Source: an uncultured Clostridia bacterium (lineage in GTDB: Bacteria > Bacillota > Clostridia > Oscillospirales > Feifaniaceae). From it: a DNA stretch of 64,000 nucleotides. A program made the position numbers and the translations under genes. The notes below the pieces were generated by a model that was not told the origin of the DNA, ran no database searches, and worked only from the letters and a program-made list of their open reading frames with translations. Shown one piece after another: positions 26,574-37,748 of this stretch (the stretch's first letter is position 1; every line of letters begins with the position of its first letter). The stretch is from contig CALWCA010000012.1 of the NCBI GenBank assembly GCA_944376235.1, positions 1 through 64,000 of the forward strand, in the 5' to 3' direction.

Positions 26574-27170
26574 GTGGGCAAAGGAGAGCAAACAAGACAG
26601 CGCGTCTACGATTTTGTCTGCGAATATCTGGACTGCCATGGCTATGCGCCGTCGGTGCGCGAAATCTGCCTGGGGGTCAATCTCAAATCCCCTTCCTCGG
26701 CCTTCGGGCATCTGCGCCATCTGGCAGAGGAGGGCCGCATTGAATTCAACCCCGGGCAAAAGCGCTCCATCTCCCTTCCCGGACGCGCAAAGCCCTCCGT
26801 GCGCATCCCGGTCCTGGGCCGGGTGACGGCCGGCCTTCCCATTCTGGCGGTGGAGCAATGCGAGGAAACCCTGCCCGTCGACCCCGGCTTTGTCCGCAGC
26901 AGGGAGCTCTTTGCCCTGCGCGTGCAGGGCGACAGCATGCAGGGCGCGGCCATTTTAAACGGGGACCTTGTAATTGTCGAGCGCACCCCTCAGGCTCAAA
27001 ATGGCGATATCGTGGTGGCGCTTTTGGGGGAGGAAGCCACTGTCAAGCGATTTTTCCGCGAAGCAGACGGATTTCGTCTCCAGCCCGAAAACGATGCCTA
27101 TGAACCCATTTTCACCCGGGAGCTGGTCATTTTGGGCCGCGTAGTGGCGGTCTTTCGAGACCAGATCTGA
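26574..27170 (+). CDS. lexA: SOS repressor LexA
   Basis: The 198-residue repressor has an N-terminal winged helix-turn-helix (TRQRVYDFVCEYLDCHGYAPSVREI is close to the LexA pattern) and a C-terminal S24 self-cleavage domain. The Ala86-Gly87 cleavage site (RVTAGLPI), catalytic Ser121 (GDSMQGAAI) and Lys158 (TVKRF) are all present. RecA-DNA triggers autocleavage and induction of DNA repair genes. The start is a GTG at 26574, placed 6 bases after CGGAGGTG; earlier in-frame codons would add an uncharacteristic hydrophobic tail. No clear SOS box was recognised in front of it. Confidence 0.94.
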   Translation: MGKGEQTRQRVYDFVCEYLDCHGYAPSVREICLGVNLKSPSSAFGHLRHLAEEGRIEFNPGQKRSISLPGRAKPSVRIPVLGRVTAGLPILAVEQCEETLPVDPGFVRSRELFALRVQGDSMQGAAILNGDLVIVERTPQAQNGDIVVALLGEEATVKRFFREADGFRLQPENDAYEPIFTRELVILGRVVAVFRDQI

Positions 27171-27187
27171 TTTCTCCCTGCCTTTTT

Positions 27188-27219
27188 AAAAGCCCCGCCC
27201 AAGCGGCGGGGCTTTTTTT
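27188..27219 (+). terminator. lexA terminator
   Basis: Stem 27188-27199 pairs with 27205-27216 around a CAAGC loop and is followed by a T run to 27219, a textbook intrinsic terminator 18 bases after the lexA stop. Confidence 0.92.
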
Positions 27220-27473
27220 CGGCCCTCCCCCTTGTTTTTCCCCCTTTTTTCAAAGCCCTTTTCCAAACGCGCCCCCTGCGCTTGAAGGCCCCTGGGCCGG
27301 CGCCGGATTTTCCCCCTGCGTTACGTCAGTCTCCCTTTATTTCGGGGGCCTTTTGCGCCAAAAAGCATAGATTTAGAAAACAAAATGTTATTTTTTATTG
27401 ATTCATAACTTATTGTATTTAATTTAACCTGATTTTACCCCCCGCCGCACAGGCCAAAAGGCCGGTCTTCTCG

Positions 27474-27502
27474 TTGCAATCAAAAGGCTTCTATGTTATA
27501 AT
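27474..27502 (+). promoter_or_regulatory. dnaA promoter
   Basis: TTGCAA (27474-27479) and TATAAT (27497-27502) are 17 bases apart, 79 bases before the dnaA start. Confidence 0.75.
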
Positions 27503-27580
27503 CTATATTATACTTATATATAGAGACTTATAGTAGGCTATAAAAGAAAGACAGACCTATTGCTATAGAGGGAGACGACT

Positions 27581-28927
27581 ATGAATTCAGTGCAGGATGT
27601 ATGGGACGCCGTCTATCAGAAAATCAGCGATGCCTACACGCCAACGGCCGCCAACACCTGGTTTGCCGGTGCGCAGCCTCTGGCCATGAACTCCAAATGC
27701 TTTAAGCTACAGGTGCCAAGCGATTTTCAAAAGGAAATCATCATCAACCGCTTTGGGGATAAGCTCACCGCGTTTCTGACCGAACTGGTGGGTTTTTCTT
27801 TGGAAGTGATTATTTACAGTGAAGAGGAGCAAGAGGAGCGAAAGCGCATTGCCGAGCGCATTGTGGACGTTGCCGACATCACCTGCCACGCTCTCAGCCA
27901 GGACGATTACACCTTTGAAAACTTCATTGTGGGCGGCTCCAACAAGCTGGCCGAGGCGGCCTGCCGCGCCGTTGCCAACCACACGGAGGATTCCTTCAAC
28001 CCTCTGTTTATCTACGGCGGCTCGGGCCTTGGAAAAACGCACCTTCTGTGCGCCATCCGCAACAGCGTGAGGGCCAAAAACCCCTCCATGAAGGTTTTGT
28101 ATCTCAAGGGGGATGAATTCACCAACGAAATGGTGGAGGCCATCAGCCAGGGCGTGGCGGCGCGCAAAATCTTCCGCGAGAAATACCGCTATCTCGACAT
28201 GCTGCTCATTGACGACATTCAGTTTATCGGCGGCAAGGAGTCGACGCAAGAGGAATTTTTCCACACCTTCAACACGCTCTACGAGGGAAAAAAGCAGATT
28301 GTTTTGACCTCCGACCGTCCCCCAAAGGAAATCAAAACGCTGGAGGAGCGTCTGCGCACCCGATTTGAGTGGGGCCTGATTGCCGACATCCAGCCGCCCG
28401 ACATCGAGACCCGCATCGCCATTTTGAACCGCAAGGCAAAGGACCTTGGCGTCGACCTCTCTCCCGAGGTGGCCGACTACATTGCTCAACGCCTCAAAAA
28501 GAACATCCGGCAGCTTGAGGGCGCCGTTAAGAAGCTCAAGGCGCTTCTCATTTTAGACCATGTGGAAATCAACATTGCCGCCGCGCAAAACGCCATCCGC
28601 GACGTGCTCAGTGACAATGTGACGGTTCCGGTCCTCATCGACCGTGTGCTAAGCGAGGTCAGCTCCTATTTCGGGCTCACGCCGGAGGATCTGCGCAGCA
28701 AAAAGCGCACGGCCGAAATCGCCACGGCCCGGCAGATCGCCATGTACATCATCCGGGAGATGGCTGCCGTCTCGCTCACCCAGATTGGAGACGTCTTCGG
28801 CGGCAGGGATCACACCACCGTCCTGCACTCGGTCAACAAGGTGGAAGATGAAATACAGGTAAATCCCCATCTCAAGAGCGACGTGGACGAAATCATGGCA
28901 AACATCAAATCGGCAGGGGAATATTGA
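27581..28927 (+). CDS. dnaA: Chromosomal replication initiator DnaA
   Basis: The 448-residue initiator has the N-terminal DnaB/SirA-binding domain, the AAA+ core with Walker A GGSGLGKT (residues 146-153) and Walker B LLIDDIQF, and the C-terminal DNA-binding domain with the signature GGRDHTTVLHSV. It binds DnaA boxes and opens oriC. GAGGGAGACG precedes the ATG. The linker between domains I and III is short. It heads the dnaA-dnaN-yaaA-recF-remB-gyrB-gyrA series. Confidence 0.98.
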   Translation: MNSVQDVWDAVYQKISDAYTPTAANTWFAGAQPLAMNSKCFKLQVPSDFQKEIIINRFGDKLTAFLTELVGFSLEVIIYSEEEQEERKRIAERIVDVADITCHALSQDDYTFENFIVGGSNKLAEAACRAVANHTEDSFNPLFIYGGSGLGKTHLLCAIRNSVRAKNPSMKVLYLKGDEFTNEMVEAISQGVAARKIFREKYRYLDMLLIDDIQFIGGKESTQEEFFHTFNTLYEGKKQIVLTSDRPPKEIKTLEERLRTRFEWGLIADIQPPDIETRIAILNRKAKDLGVDLSPEVADYIAQRLKKNIRQLEGAVKKLKALLILDHVEINIAAAQNAIRDVLSDNVTVPVLIDRVLSEVSSYFGLTPEDLRSKKRTAEIATARQIAMYIIREMAAVSLTQIGDVFGGRDHTTVLHSVNKVEDEIQVNPHLKSDVDEIMANIKSAGEY

Positions 28928-29324
28928 GCCCCTTAGCAGCCAAAAAGCCGTATCCAAAAAAAGGCTCTTTTCACAAAGGGGCGCGGGTTTTTTTCTTCCC
29001 AGCTTGAATTCGGCCCCAGGGTTTTCCACAGGAGTTATTCTTTTCCACAGGGGCTTTTCCACGAAAAAAGAGAAGAAAGCAAAACTCCCCAAAATATTTC
29101 CCCGTCCTGTTCACGGCCCGTCCCCAAACATCCCCTGCGGCATTTTCGCCTGACAAAAGGGGCTTTTTAAGCTTTTCCACAGCTTCCACACCCCCTGCTA
29201 CTGCTACTGTTTTTCTATCCTGGATGATTATAAAAAAACACCCCTTTTCACACATAATCCTGCGGCACAAAGGGCAAGCCGTATTTTTTTTCAAACAACG
29301 CCACGTCAAGGAGGGCATTCCATC
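28928..29324. other. oriC: Candidate oriC in the dnaA-dnaN gap
   Basis: The 397-base gap has DnaA-box-like sequences TTTTCCACA at 29022-29030, 29041-29049 and 29173-29181, TTTTCCACG at 29055-29063 and a weaker GCTTCCACA at 29182-29190. The last two abut a GC cluster (29190-29195), then five trinucleotides alternating CTG and CTA (29195-29209), then an AT-rich stretch (29210-29240). This box-GC-trio-AT order matches the known basal unwinding system of Bacillus subtilis. The plus-strand base skew also changes sign near here. Confidence 0.8.
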
Positions 29325-30431
29325 ATGAAATTCACCTGTGACCGCGCCGTTTTGGCGCAGGGAGTTGCAACCGCCTCCCGCGCCGTTTTGGGACGCTCGT
29401 CTCTCCCCGTTTTGGAAGGGCTGCTGCTCTCCCTGTCGCCGGGATGCCTACAGCTGACGGGGTATGACATGGAGACCGGCATCCGATGCTCCATTCCCGC
29501 AAACACGAAGGACACGGGGGAATTTGTGCTGCCCTGCTCCACCTTCAGCGACATTTTGAAAAAGCTGCCCGAAGGGGAGGTTTTGGTGGAGGTCGAGCAA
29601 GACGAAGTGACCATCACGGCAGGGTATTCGGTGTTCAACATCATCGGTATTGCCGCCGAAAGCTATCCTCCCGTCAATTTCCAAAAGGAGAGCTTTTGCT
29701 TTTCCATGGATCAGAAGACCCTGCGCTCCATGATTTTGCAGACCGTCTTTTCGGTCTCCCAGAGCGACAGCAAGCCGGTGCACACCGGATGCCTCTTTCA
29801 TCTGGAGGGCGACGAGCTCGAGGTTGTGGGTGTGGACGGCTATCGTCTTGCCATCCGCAGGGAGAAGCTGCAAGTCCCGGTGGAGCAGCCCCTGCAGTTT
29901 GTGGTTCCGGGCAGGACGCTGCTCGAGCTCTCGCGCATTTTGACAGACAGCGACACCGAGGTCACCATCTGGCCCTCGAAGCGCAGCGTGGTGTTTGAAA
30001 GCGAAAACATCGTCATTGTCACGCGCACCATCGAAGGGGAGTTTCTCAACTACAAAAACGCCCTTCCCAAGATCCCCATGTTCACCGTGCGCGTCAACGT
30101 CAAGGAGTTTTTGGACTGTCTTGACCGCGCTTCCCTGCTGATCAGCGAAAAGCAGCGCTCCCCGGTCAGGCTCTTTTTCCAAAACGGGGAGATGAAGCTT
30201 ACCTGCGTGACCCCCATCGGCAGCGTGAGCGACAAGCTCATGCTCGACTACAACGAGCAGCCCCTGGAAATCGGATTTAACAACCGGTTTTTGCTCGACG
30301 CCTTCAAAAACACAGGGGAGAGCGAGGTGCGCATGCAGCTTGCCACCAGCCTCTCGCCCATGGTGCTGCGCCCTGTGGAGGACGAGAGATTTTTGTTTTT
30401 GATTTTGCCGGTCCGTTTGAGGGTGGATTAA
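29325..30431 (+). CDS. dnaN: DNA polymerase III beta subunit (sliding clamp)
   Basis: The 368-residue protein is the ring-forming processivity clamp of replication. It begins MKFTCDRAVLAQGV and shows the three-fold repeated clamp domain, with family segments such as YDMETGIRC, GVDGYRLAIR and the C-terminal LILPVRL, which contributes to the partner-binding pocket. CAAGGAGG lies about 12 bases before the ATG. Confidence 0.97.
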   Translation: MKFTCDRAVLAQGVATASRAVLGRSSLPVLEGLLLSLSPGCLQLTGYDMETGIRCSIPANTKDTGEFVLPCSTFSDILKKLPEGEVLVEVEQDEVTITAGYSVFNIIGIAAESYPPVNFQKESFCFSMDQKTLRSMILQTVFSVSQSDSKPVHTGCLFHLEGDELEVVGVDGYRLAIRREKLQVPVEQPLQFVVPGRTLLELSRILTDSDTEVTIWPSKRSVVFESENIVIVTRTIEGEFLNYKNALPKIPMFTVRVNVKEFLDCLDRASLLISEKQRSPVRLFFQNGEMKLTCVTPIGSVSDKLMLDYNEQPLEIGFNNRFLLDAFKNTGESEVRMQLATSLSPMVLRPVEDERFLFLILPVRLRVD

Positions 30432-30572
30432 AAGATACTAAAGGTGGAAAACTTTTTTAAAAACCAAGAGGGATTGCCGGACGCAACAGGGCCGGCATCT
30501 TCTGCCTTTTTTCCGTCTTTTTTCGTTTTTTCAGACCGCCGGCCCTGGTTTCAAAGGAGTATGCAAAAAGCC

Positions 30573-30854
30573 ATGAGAAAAGTCAACGCACGCGTCCGCG
30601 TGACGCAGGTCCCCGTCCATACGGAATACATCAAGCTGGATTCCTTTCTGAAGCTGGCAGGCGCCTGCATGACGGGGGGAGAGGCAAAGGAGCTCATTTG
30701 CTCGGGCGGGGTGCGCGTCAATTCGGAGGTTGTCACCATGAGAGGGAAAAAACTGCGTCCGGGAGACAGGGTGACTGCCGCAGGAAAGCTTTTTGAGCTT
30801 CAGGCGGCGCCCTTTCGGGAAGGGCCCGGGGATTTCGGGAAGAGCGAGCCCTGA
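30573..30854 (+). CDS. yaaA: YaaA-type S4 domain RNA-binding protein
   Basis: The 93-residue protein contains a compact S4-like RNA-binding domain: IKLDSFLKLAGACMTGGEAKELICSGGVRVNSEVVTMRG matches the small YaaA/RlbA proteins encoded between dnaN and recF in Firmicutes. They bind RNA and are thought to act on ribosomes. The ATG at 30573 is preferred; another at 30561 lies right against the AAAGGAG at 30553-30559. Its stop is 24 bases before recF. Confidence 0.88.
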   Translation: MRKVNARVRVTQVPVHTEYIKLDSFLKLAGACMTGGEAKELICSGGVRVNSEVVTMRGKKLRPGDRVTAAGKLFELQAAPFREGPGDFGKSEP

Positions 30855-30878
30855 AAAGGGACGAAGGGGGAGAGCGCC

Positions 30879-32027
30879 ATGTTCGTCAAAGAGGTGACGC
30901 TGCGGCATTTTCGAAATCTTGGCTGTCAGAGCGTGGCCTTTTGTCCGGGGGTCAACCTGATTTACGGGAAAAACGCCCAGGGAAAGACAAATCTGCTGGA
31001 GTCTGTCTTTCTGCTCTCCTGCCCCAAGGGGTTTCGCCAGGGGAGGGAGAGGGACTACATTGCCTTTGGAGAAGCTGCCGCAAAAGTCCTGCTGCGCTAT
31101 CAGGCGTCTGGCAGGGAGCAGACGTTAGAGCTCTCGCTTTTTTCCGACGCCCGCAAGAGCATTCTTTTGAACGGGGTTCCCATCCGCAAAAACGGGGAGC
31201 TCGCCTCGCAGTTTTGTACCGTGCTCTTTGAGCCGGGACATCTGGACTTGGTCAAGGAGGGGCCCGAGCAGAGGCGTCATTTTCTCGATACGGCCATTTC
31301 CCAGCTTCGCCCCAAATACCAAAGCGCGCTGGAAAGCTATTCCCGCGTTGTCGCGCAGAAAAACATGCTGCTCAAAAAAAACGCAGGCTTTTCTTCCGGC
31401 CTGCCGGAGATGCTGGCGGTCTGGAACGAAAAGCTGGCCGACCTTGGCAGCTATATCACGCTGCAGCGCGGCAGCTATGTCAGGAAGCTGTCGGCGGCGG
31501 CAGCCGCCCACCATGCCAGGCTGTCTCACGGGAGGGAGACGCTCTTTGTGGAGTACCGCGCCTTTTGCGGCGCGCCGGATGAGGGGCTTTTCACTTCGCT
31601 TTCCGAGCTGCGCCGCCTGCTGCTGCAGCAGCTTGAGCAGGCCCTTCCCCTTGAGATCGAGCGGGGCATGTGCATGGTCGGCCCGCACAGGGACGATATG
31701 GAGCTTTTGATTGACGGGCGCAGCGCCAGGCTGTTCGGCTCGCAGGGCCAGCAGCGCAGCGTGGTGCTTTCGCTCAAGCTGGGGGAGTGCGAGCTGGTGG
31801 AGCAGACGGTGGGGGAGAGCCCCATTTTGCTACTGGACGACGTCATGAGCGAGCTCGACCGCGCAAGGCAGCAATATGTCAGAAGCAGCTTTGGAAACCG
31901 TCAGGTGCTCATCACAAGCTGTGGGAGAGCGAGGTTTTCCAAAAAGGCAGCAGCCTTCTTGGTGTCGGGCGGGACTGTGACAAGGCTGGAAGCCCCCAAG
32001 GAAGACCGCCCTTGCACCGGAGCCTGA
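30879..32027 (+). CDS. recF: DNA replication and repair protein RecF
   Basis: The 382-residue SMC-like ATPase loads RecA at gapped DNA. It has the N-terminal Walker A GKNAQGKT (residues 30-37) after LRHFRNLG, the signature GSQGQQRSVVLSLKL in the C-terminal half, and the Walker B LLDDVMSELD. Length is normal. It lies in the conserved dnaN-yaaA-recF-remB-gyrB order and starts after a weak GGGGGAGAG. Confidence 0.96.
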   Translation: MFVKEVTLRHFRNLGCQSVAFCPGVNLIYGKNAQGKTNLLESVFLLSCPKGFRQGRERDYIAFGEAAAKVLLRYQASGREQTLELSLFSDARKSILLNGVPIRKNGELASQFCTVLFEPGHLDLVKEGPEQRRHFLDTAISQLRPKYQSALESYSRVVAQKNMLLKKNAGFSSGLPEMLAVWNEKLADLGSYITLQRGSYVRKLSAAAAAHHARLSHGRETLFVEYRAFCGAPDEGLFTSLSELRRLLLQQLEQALPLEIERGMCMVGPHRDDMELLIDGRSARLFGSQGQQRSVVLSLKLGECELVEQTVGESPILLLDDVMSELDRARQQYVRSSFGNRQVLITSCGRARFSKKAAAFLVSGGTVTRLEAPKEDRPCTGA

Positions 32028-32046
32028 AAAAGGAGGAAATACGTCC

Positions 32047-32331
32047 GTGTATCTTCACCTGGGAAAAGACGTTTTGGTTCGCGCCAAGGACGTGATTGGG
32101 ATTTTTGATTTGGAAACCACGACAACAGGAGAGCTCACGCGCGCCTATCTGAAAAACGCCGAGCGGCAAAGCCAGGTCACCAATGTCTCCCCCGAGCTGC
32201 CAAAGAGCTTTATTCTCACGAGGGAAAACGGTGTAGAGCGCATCTATATTTCCGCCATCGCCCCCTCTACGCTGCAAAGGCGTCTGGAAGAAGGGGAATA
32301 TGTCATGGATGAAAAGAAAAGATATTTATAA
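32047..32331 (+). CDS. remB: RemB/YaaB-type small regulator (DUF370 family)
   Basis: The 94-residue protein begins MYLHLGKDVLVRAKDVIGIFDLETT, matching the small protein encoded between recF and gyrB in Bacillus (YaaB, RemB), a relative of the DNA-binding matrix regulator RemA. In Bacillus, RemA and RemB are needed for biofilm gene expression; the role here is not known. The start is a GTG at 32047, 8 bases after AAAGGAGG. A 27-base AT-rich palindrome overlaps its stop codon. Confidence 0.85.
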   Translation: MYLHLGKDVLVRAKDVIGIFDLETTTTGELTRAYLKNAERQSQVTNVSPELPKSFILTRENGVERIYISAIAPSTLQRRLEEGEYVMDEKKRYL

Positions 32332-32348
32332 CTTAAAGTTATAAATAT
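32322..32348. promoter_or_regulatory. 27-base perfect AT-rich palindrome at the remB stop
   Basis: Arms 32322-32334 and 32336-32348 are perfect complements around one central A. All but two of the bases are A or T in a strongly GC-rich setting. It is too AT-rich for a strong terminator and has no useful T run, so a protein-binding site controlling gyrB is the more likely reading. Confidence 0.6.
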
Positions 32349-32467
32349 TTGAAATATTACTAATTATTTAAAAATTCGCAAGTGAAGTCTGACGATTTGG
32401 AAAAAACCCTTTTTTGCGGCGCGTGCCGGTGAGGGCCTGCGGTGCAAAAAACGGAAATGTCTTTTGA

Positions 32468-34528
<2,061 letters not shown>

Positions 34529-34803
34529 CTCGACGTATCATGCGTGCGCTGCACGGAGGCGTCCTTACAGGGAAAGGGGCGCATCTGTATTTGATGCGTG
34601 CAGTAAGTAAAAATAGTCAAGAGGGGGCCTGTGCGCAGCCCGTGAGGCGTGCGGCAGGTAAAAAAATCCCTCCTTCAGTTTTTTAGCAAGGGAGGCGCCG
34701 CCCGCCCCAAGAGCGGCAGCCCTTTGCCCTTGTTTTCGCACAGGCCGCTGCGAAAGCATGAGAGGGGGCAAAAGGCGTAAAGCGGCGGAATGGAGAAGCA
34801 AGT

Positions 34804-37383
34804 ATGAGCAAAAAGCAGCAGCATCAGGAGGGCAAGCCCGCCAACTACGAACACCAGACCATTCTCCCGGTGGACATCAACGCCGAGATGAAGAAAAGCT
34901 ATATTGAATATGCCATGTCGGTCATCACCTCGCGCGCCCTGCCCGACGTGAGGGACGGCCTCAAGCCGGTGCACCGCCGCATCCTGTATACCATGTACCA
35001 GGACGGGCTGGTCTATGAAAAGCCCTTCCGCAAGGCGGCCACCACGGTGGGCGCCGTGCTGGGCCGCTTCCACCCCCACGGGGACGGCTCGGTCTACGAC
35101 GCGCTGGTGCGCATGGCGCAGGACTTTTCGCTGCGCTATCCCCTGATTGACGGGCACGGCAACTTCGGCTCCATCGACGGAGACCCGCCCGCCGCCTACC
35201 GTTACACCGAGGCCCGGATGAGCCGCATTGCCGCCGAGCTGCTTTCGGACATCGAGAAGGACACCGTCGACTTCATGCCCAATTTCGACGAGCGCCTCAA
35301 GGAGCCCACCGTTTTGGCGGCGCGCTTCCCCTGCCTGCTGGTCAACGGCTCGTCGGGCATCGCCGTGGGCATGGCCACCTACATCCCGCCCCACAACCTC
35401 AGCGAGGTCATCGACGCCGTGGTCTACCAGATCGACCACCCCGACTGCACGCTCGACGAGCTCATGAACTTTGTCAAGGGGCCGGATTTCCCCACCGGGG
35501 GCATCATCAAGGGCGTGGCCGGCATCCGCGCCGCCTACGCCACCGGGCGCGGGCGCTGCCGCGTGACGGCGCGCACCGAAATCGAGGAGGTCAAGGACGG
35601 GAGATTCCGCATCATCGTGACCGAAATTCCCTATCAGGTCAACAAGTCGCGCCTGCTCGAGCAGATTGCCGAATGCGTCAAGGACAAGCGCATCGAGGGC
35701 ATCTCCTATCTGGAGGACGAATCGGGCAGAAACGGCATGCGCATCCGCATCGACCTCAAGCGCGACGCCAATCCCCAGGTGGTGCTCAACCAGCTGCTCA
35801 ACTACACCCAGCTTTCCGACACCTGCTCCTTCAATATGATGGCGCTGGTTGACGGGCAGCCCAAAACGCTGGGCCTCAAGGAGATTTTGCACCAGTATAT
35901 CCTCTTCCAGGAGGAGATTGTGGTGCGGCGCACCCGCTTTGACCTCAAAAAGGCGGAGGAGAGGGCCCACCTGCTCGAGGGCCTGCGCATCGCCGTGGAC
36001 AACATCGACGAGATCATCCGCATCATCCGCTCGAGCTACGACGACGCGCGCACCCGCCTGATGGAGCGTTTTTCGCTCTCCGCCGTGCAGGCGCAGGCCA
36101 TTCTTGAAATGCAGCTGCGCAGGCTTCAGGGGCTTGAGCGCGAGAAAATCGAAACCGAATATCAGGAGCTCACCGAGCGCATCGCTTGGTTTCGCCGCGT
36201 GCTGGCCGACGAGACGCTGGTGCAGGACATTGTCAAGCGCGAGTCGCTGGCCATCAAGGAGAAATACGGCGACGAGCGCCGCACCTCCATTGAAATCGAC
36301 TATGACGAGATTGACCTGGAAGACCTCATCGAGCAGGAGGACTGCGTGATTACGCGCAGCCACCTGGGCTATATCAAGCGGCAGCCGGTGTCCGCCTACC
36401 GTGCGCAGAGGCGCGGCGGCAGAGGGGTCAACGCCATGTCCACGCGCGAAGAGGACTTCGTGGAGGACATCTTCATTGCCAGCACCCACAGCCACCTGCT
36501 CTTTTTCACCGATAAGGGCCGCGTTTACCGCATGAAGGGCTACCACATCCCCGAAACCGGACGCGCCGCCAAGGGCACCAACATGGTCAACCTGGTGCCC
36601 CTGGAGCAGGGCGAGAAGATCACCGCCGTGCTGCATCTTGACAATTTCGAAGAGGGCAAGTATCTGACCATGATCACCAGAAAGGGCACCATCAAGCGCA
36701 CGGCGCTGTCGGAATACGACACGGCGCGCAAGGGCGGTCTGATTGCCATTTTGCTCGAGGAGGACGACGAGCTTGCCGACGTGCATCTGACAAACGGAAA
36801 CGACACGCTCATGCTGGCCACCGTGGGCGGCAAGGCCATCCACATCCGGGAGAGCGACGTGCGCGTGATGGGCCGTCCGGCGCACGGTGTGCGTGGCATC
36901 GACCTTGAGCCGGACGACAGCGTCATCGGCCTGCAGGTGGTGCGCGACGGGGCCACGCTGCTCACCGTGACGCAGCAGGGCTATGGGAAACGCACCCAAA
37001 TTAACGAATACAAGCTGCAAAATCGCGGCGGCAAGGGCATTCTCAACTACCATATCACCGACAAGACGGGGCCTGTGGCCGGCGTGCAGATGGTGGACGA
37101 GACCGACGACCTCATGCTGGTGACAGACGACGGCGTGGTCATCCGCATCGACGTGGCCGAGGTGCCGATTTACTCGCGCGTCACGCAGGGTGTGCGCGTC
37201 ATGAGGCTTGACGAAGGGGTCAGTCTTGTCACCATCACAAGGGCAGATAAGGAGCCCGACGTCGTGCCGGAGGAACAGGAGCAGGAAGAGGGGGAAAACG
37301 GCCTGTCCGACCAGACCGAAGCCTCTGAAACCGGCGATGCCGACACAGGAGAATCAGGCACGCCTGACACGCCGGTTTTGTAA
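34804..37383 (+). CDS. gyrA: DNA gyrase subunit A
   Basis: The 859-residue subunit has the breakage-reunion domain with catalytic Tyr134 ([10 protein letters not shown]) and the C-terminal beta-pinwheel with the GyrA box QRRGGRG that identifies gyrase rather than topoisomerase IV. The quinolone-resistance region reads [10 protein letters not shown], so the position of Escherichia coli Ser83 is glycine (residue 95) while the Asp87 position is kept. The C-terminus ends in an acidic tail. It is 275 bases after gyrB, probably in the same unit. Confidence 0.97.
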   Translation: MSKKQQHQEGKPANYEHQTILPVDINAEMKKSYIEYAMSVITSRALPDVRDGLKPVHRRILYTMYQDGLVYEKPFRKAATTVGAVLGRFHPHGDGSVYDALVRMAQDFSLRYPLIDGHGNFGSIDGDPPAAYRYTEARMSRIAAELLSDIEKDTVDFMPNFDERLKEPTVLAARFPCLLVNGSSGIAVGMATYIPPHNLSEVIDAVVYQIDHPDCTLDELMNFVKGPDFPTGGIIKGVAGIRAAYATGRGRCRVTARTEIEEVKDGRFRIIVTEIPYQVNKSRLLEQIAECVKDKRIEGISYLEDESGRNGMRIRIDLKRDANPQVVLNQLLNYTQLSDTCSFNMMALVDGQPKTLGLKEILHQYILFQEEIVVRRTRFDLKKAEERAHLLEGLRIAVDNIDEIIRIIRSSYDDARTRLMERFSLSAVQAQAILEMQLRRLQGLEREKIETEYQELTERIAWFRRVLADETLVQDIVKRESLAIKEKYGDERRTSIEIDYDEIDLEDLIEQEDCVITRSHLGYIKRQPVSAYRAQRRGGRGVNAMSTREEDFVEDIFIASTHSHLLFFTDKGRVYRMKGYHIPETGRAAKGTNMVNLVPLEQGEKITAVLHLDNFEEGKYLTMITRKGTIKRTALSEYDTARKGGLIAILLEEDDELADVHLTNGNDTLMLATVGGKAIHIRESDVRVMGRPAHGVRGIDLEPDDSVIGLQVVRDGATLLTVTQQGYGKRTQINEYKLQNRGGKGILNYHITDKTGPVAGVQMVDETDDLMLVTDDGVVIRIDVAEVPIYSRVTQGVRVMRLDEGVSLVTITRADKEPDVVPEEQEQEEGENGLSDQTEASETGDADTGESGTPDTPVL

Positions 37384-37748
37384 AAAATCAAGCGTCTTAA
37401 GGAAAAACGCTGAAATTTACAGGATGTGCTGAAAACAAGCGGGATGCCAGGGCCCGGCCTTTGGGGACGAAAGTCCCCAAAGGCCGGGCCCTGGCCACAG
37501 GCGCCGGGATGCTCCCCGCGCGCGTTTCATGCGATGTCCCGCATGGACGCCAAGCCAGGCAGGAAAGCCCTGCCCGGCTTGGCGCCGGCCGGGCCCTTTG
37601 GGTCGGCCAAACGCGCGCGGGGGCACCCCGGCGTAAAAAATGCAATAGAAATGGGGGGCCAAAACCGAGAATTTGGCCCCCCAGAAAGGATGAATGAGTG
37701 TGAGTGAGCAGTGTGTGAGTGGAAATAAGTGGGTGAACTGACCGCAGC
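37384..37748. ncRNA. Strongly folded non-coding stretch after gyrA (candidate structured RNA)
   Basis: A perfect 23-base stem with a GAAA tetraloop (37446-37468 with 37473-37495) is followed by a long-range stem (37501-37527 with 37609-37634, including G-U pairs, one bulge and one mismatch). This stem encloses three hairpins: 37528-37545, 37548-37584 and 37587-37608. The result is a four-way cloverleaf. A further perfect 11-base stem (37653-37663 with 37672-37682) follows. No ribosome binding site or coding pattern was seen. Whether it is a transcribed RNA, a cluster of terminators or a DNA element is open. Confidence 0.5.
37653..37682 (-). terminator. Possible terminator of the VWA gene
   Basis: On the minus strand the 11-base stem is followed by a loosely T-rich stretch ending in six T residues, 66 bases after the VWA stop codon. 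It would serve that gene, but could equally be the last helix of the folded element. Confidence 0.45.

Larger units (their letters stand above)
27171..27580. other. Upstream region of dnaA (AT-rich, possible part of the origin)
   Basis: This 410-base gap holds the lexA terminator, a C-rich part, then an AT-rich stretch (27361-27440) that stands out in this GC-rich genome, and the dnaA promoter. No good DnaA box was found here, so if the origin is split in two parts as in Bacillus, this half is poorly marked. Confidence 0.55.

Noticed and set aside
34590-34675. Imperfect direct repeat between gyrB and gyrA (GCGTGCAGTAAGTAAAAA and a second similar copy)
   Set aside because: Only about 18 bases with several differences, no further copies and no clear role.
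34675-37053. Long minus-strand open frame opposite gyrA
   Set aside because: The protein is compositionally odd, matches nothing and lies wholly opposite a certain essential gene.
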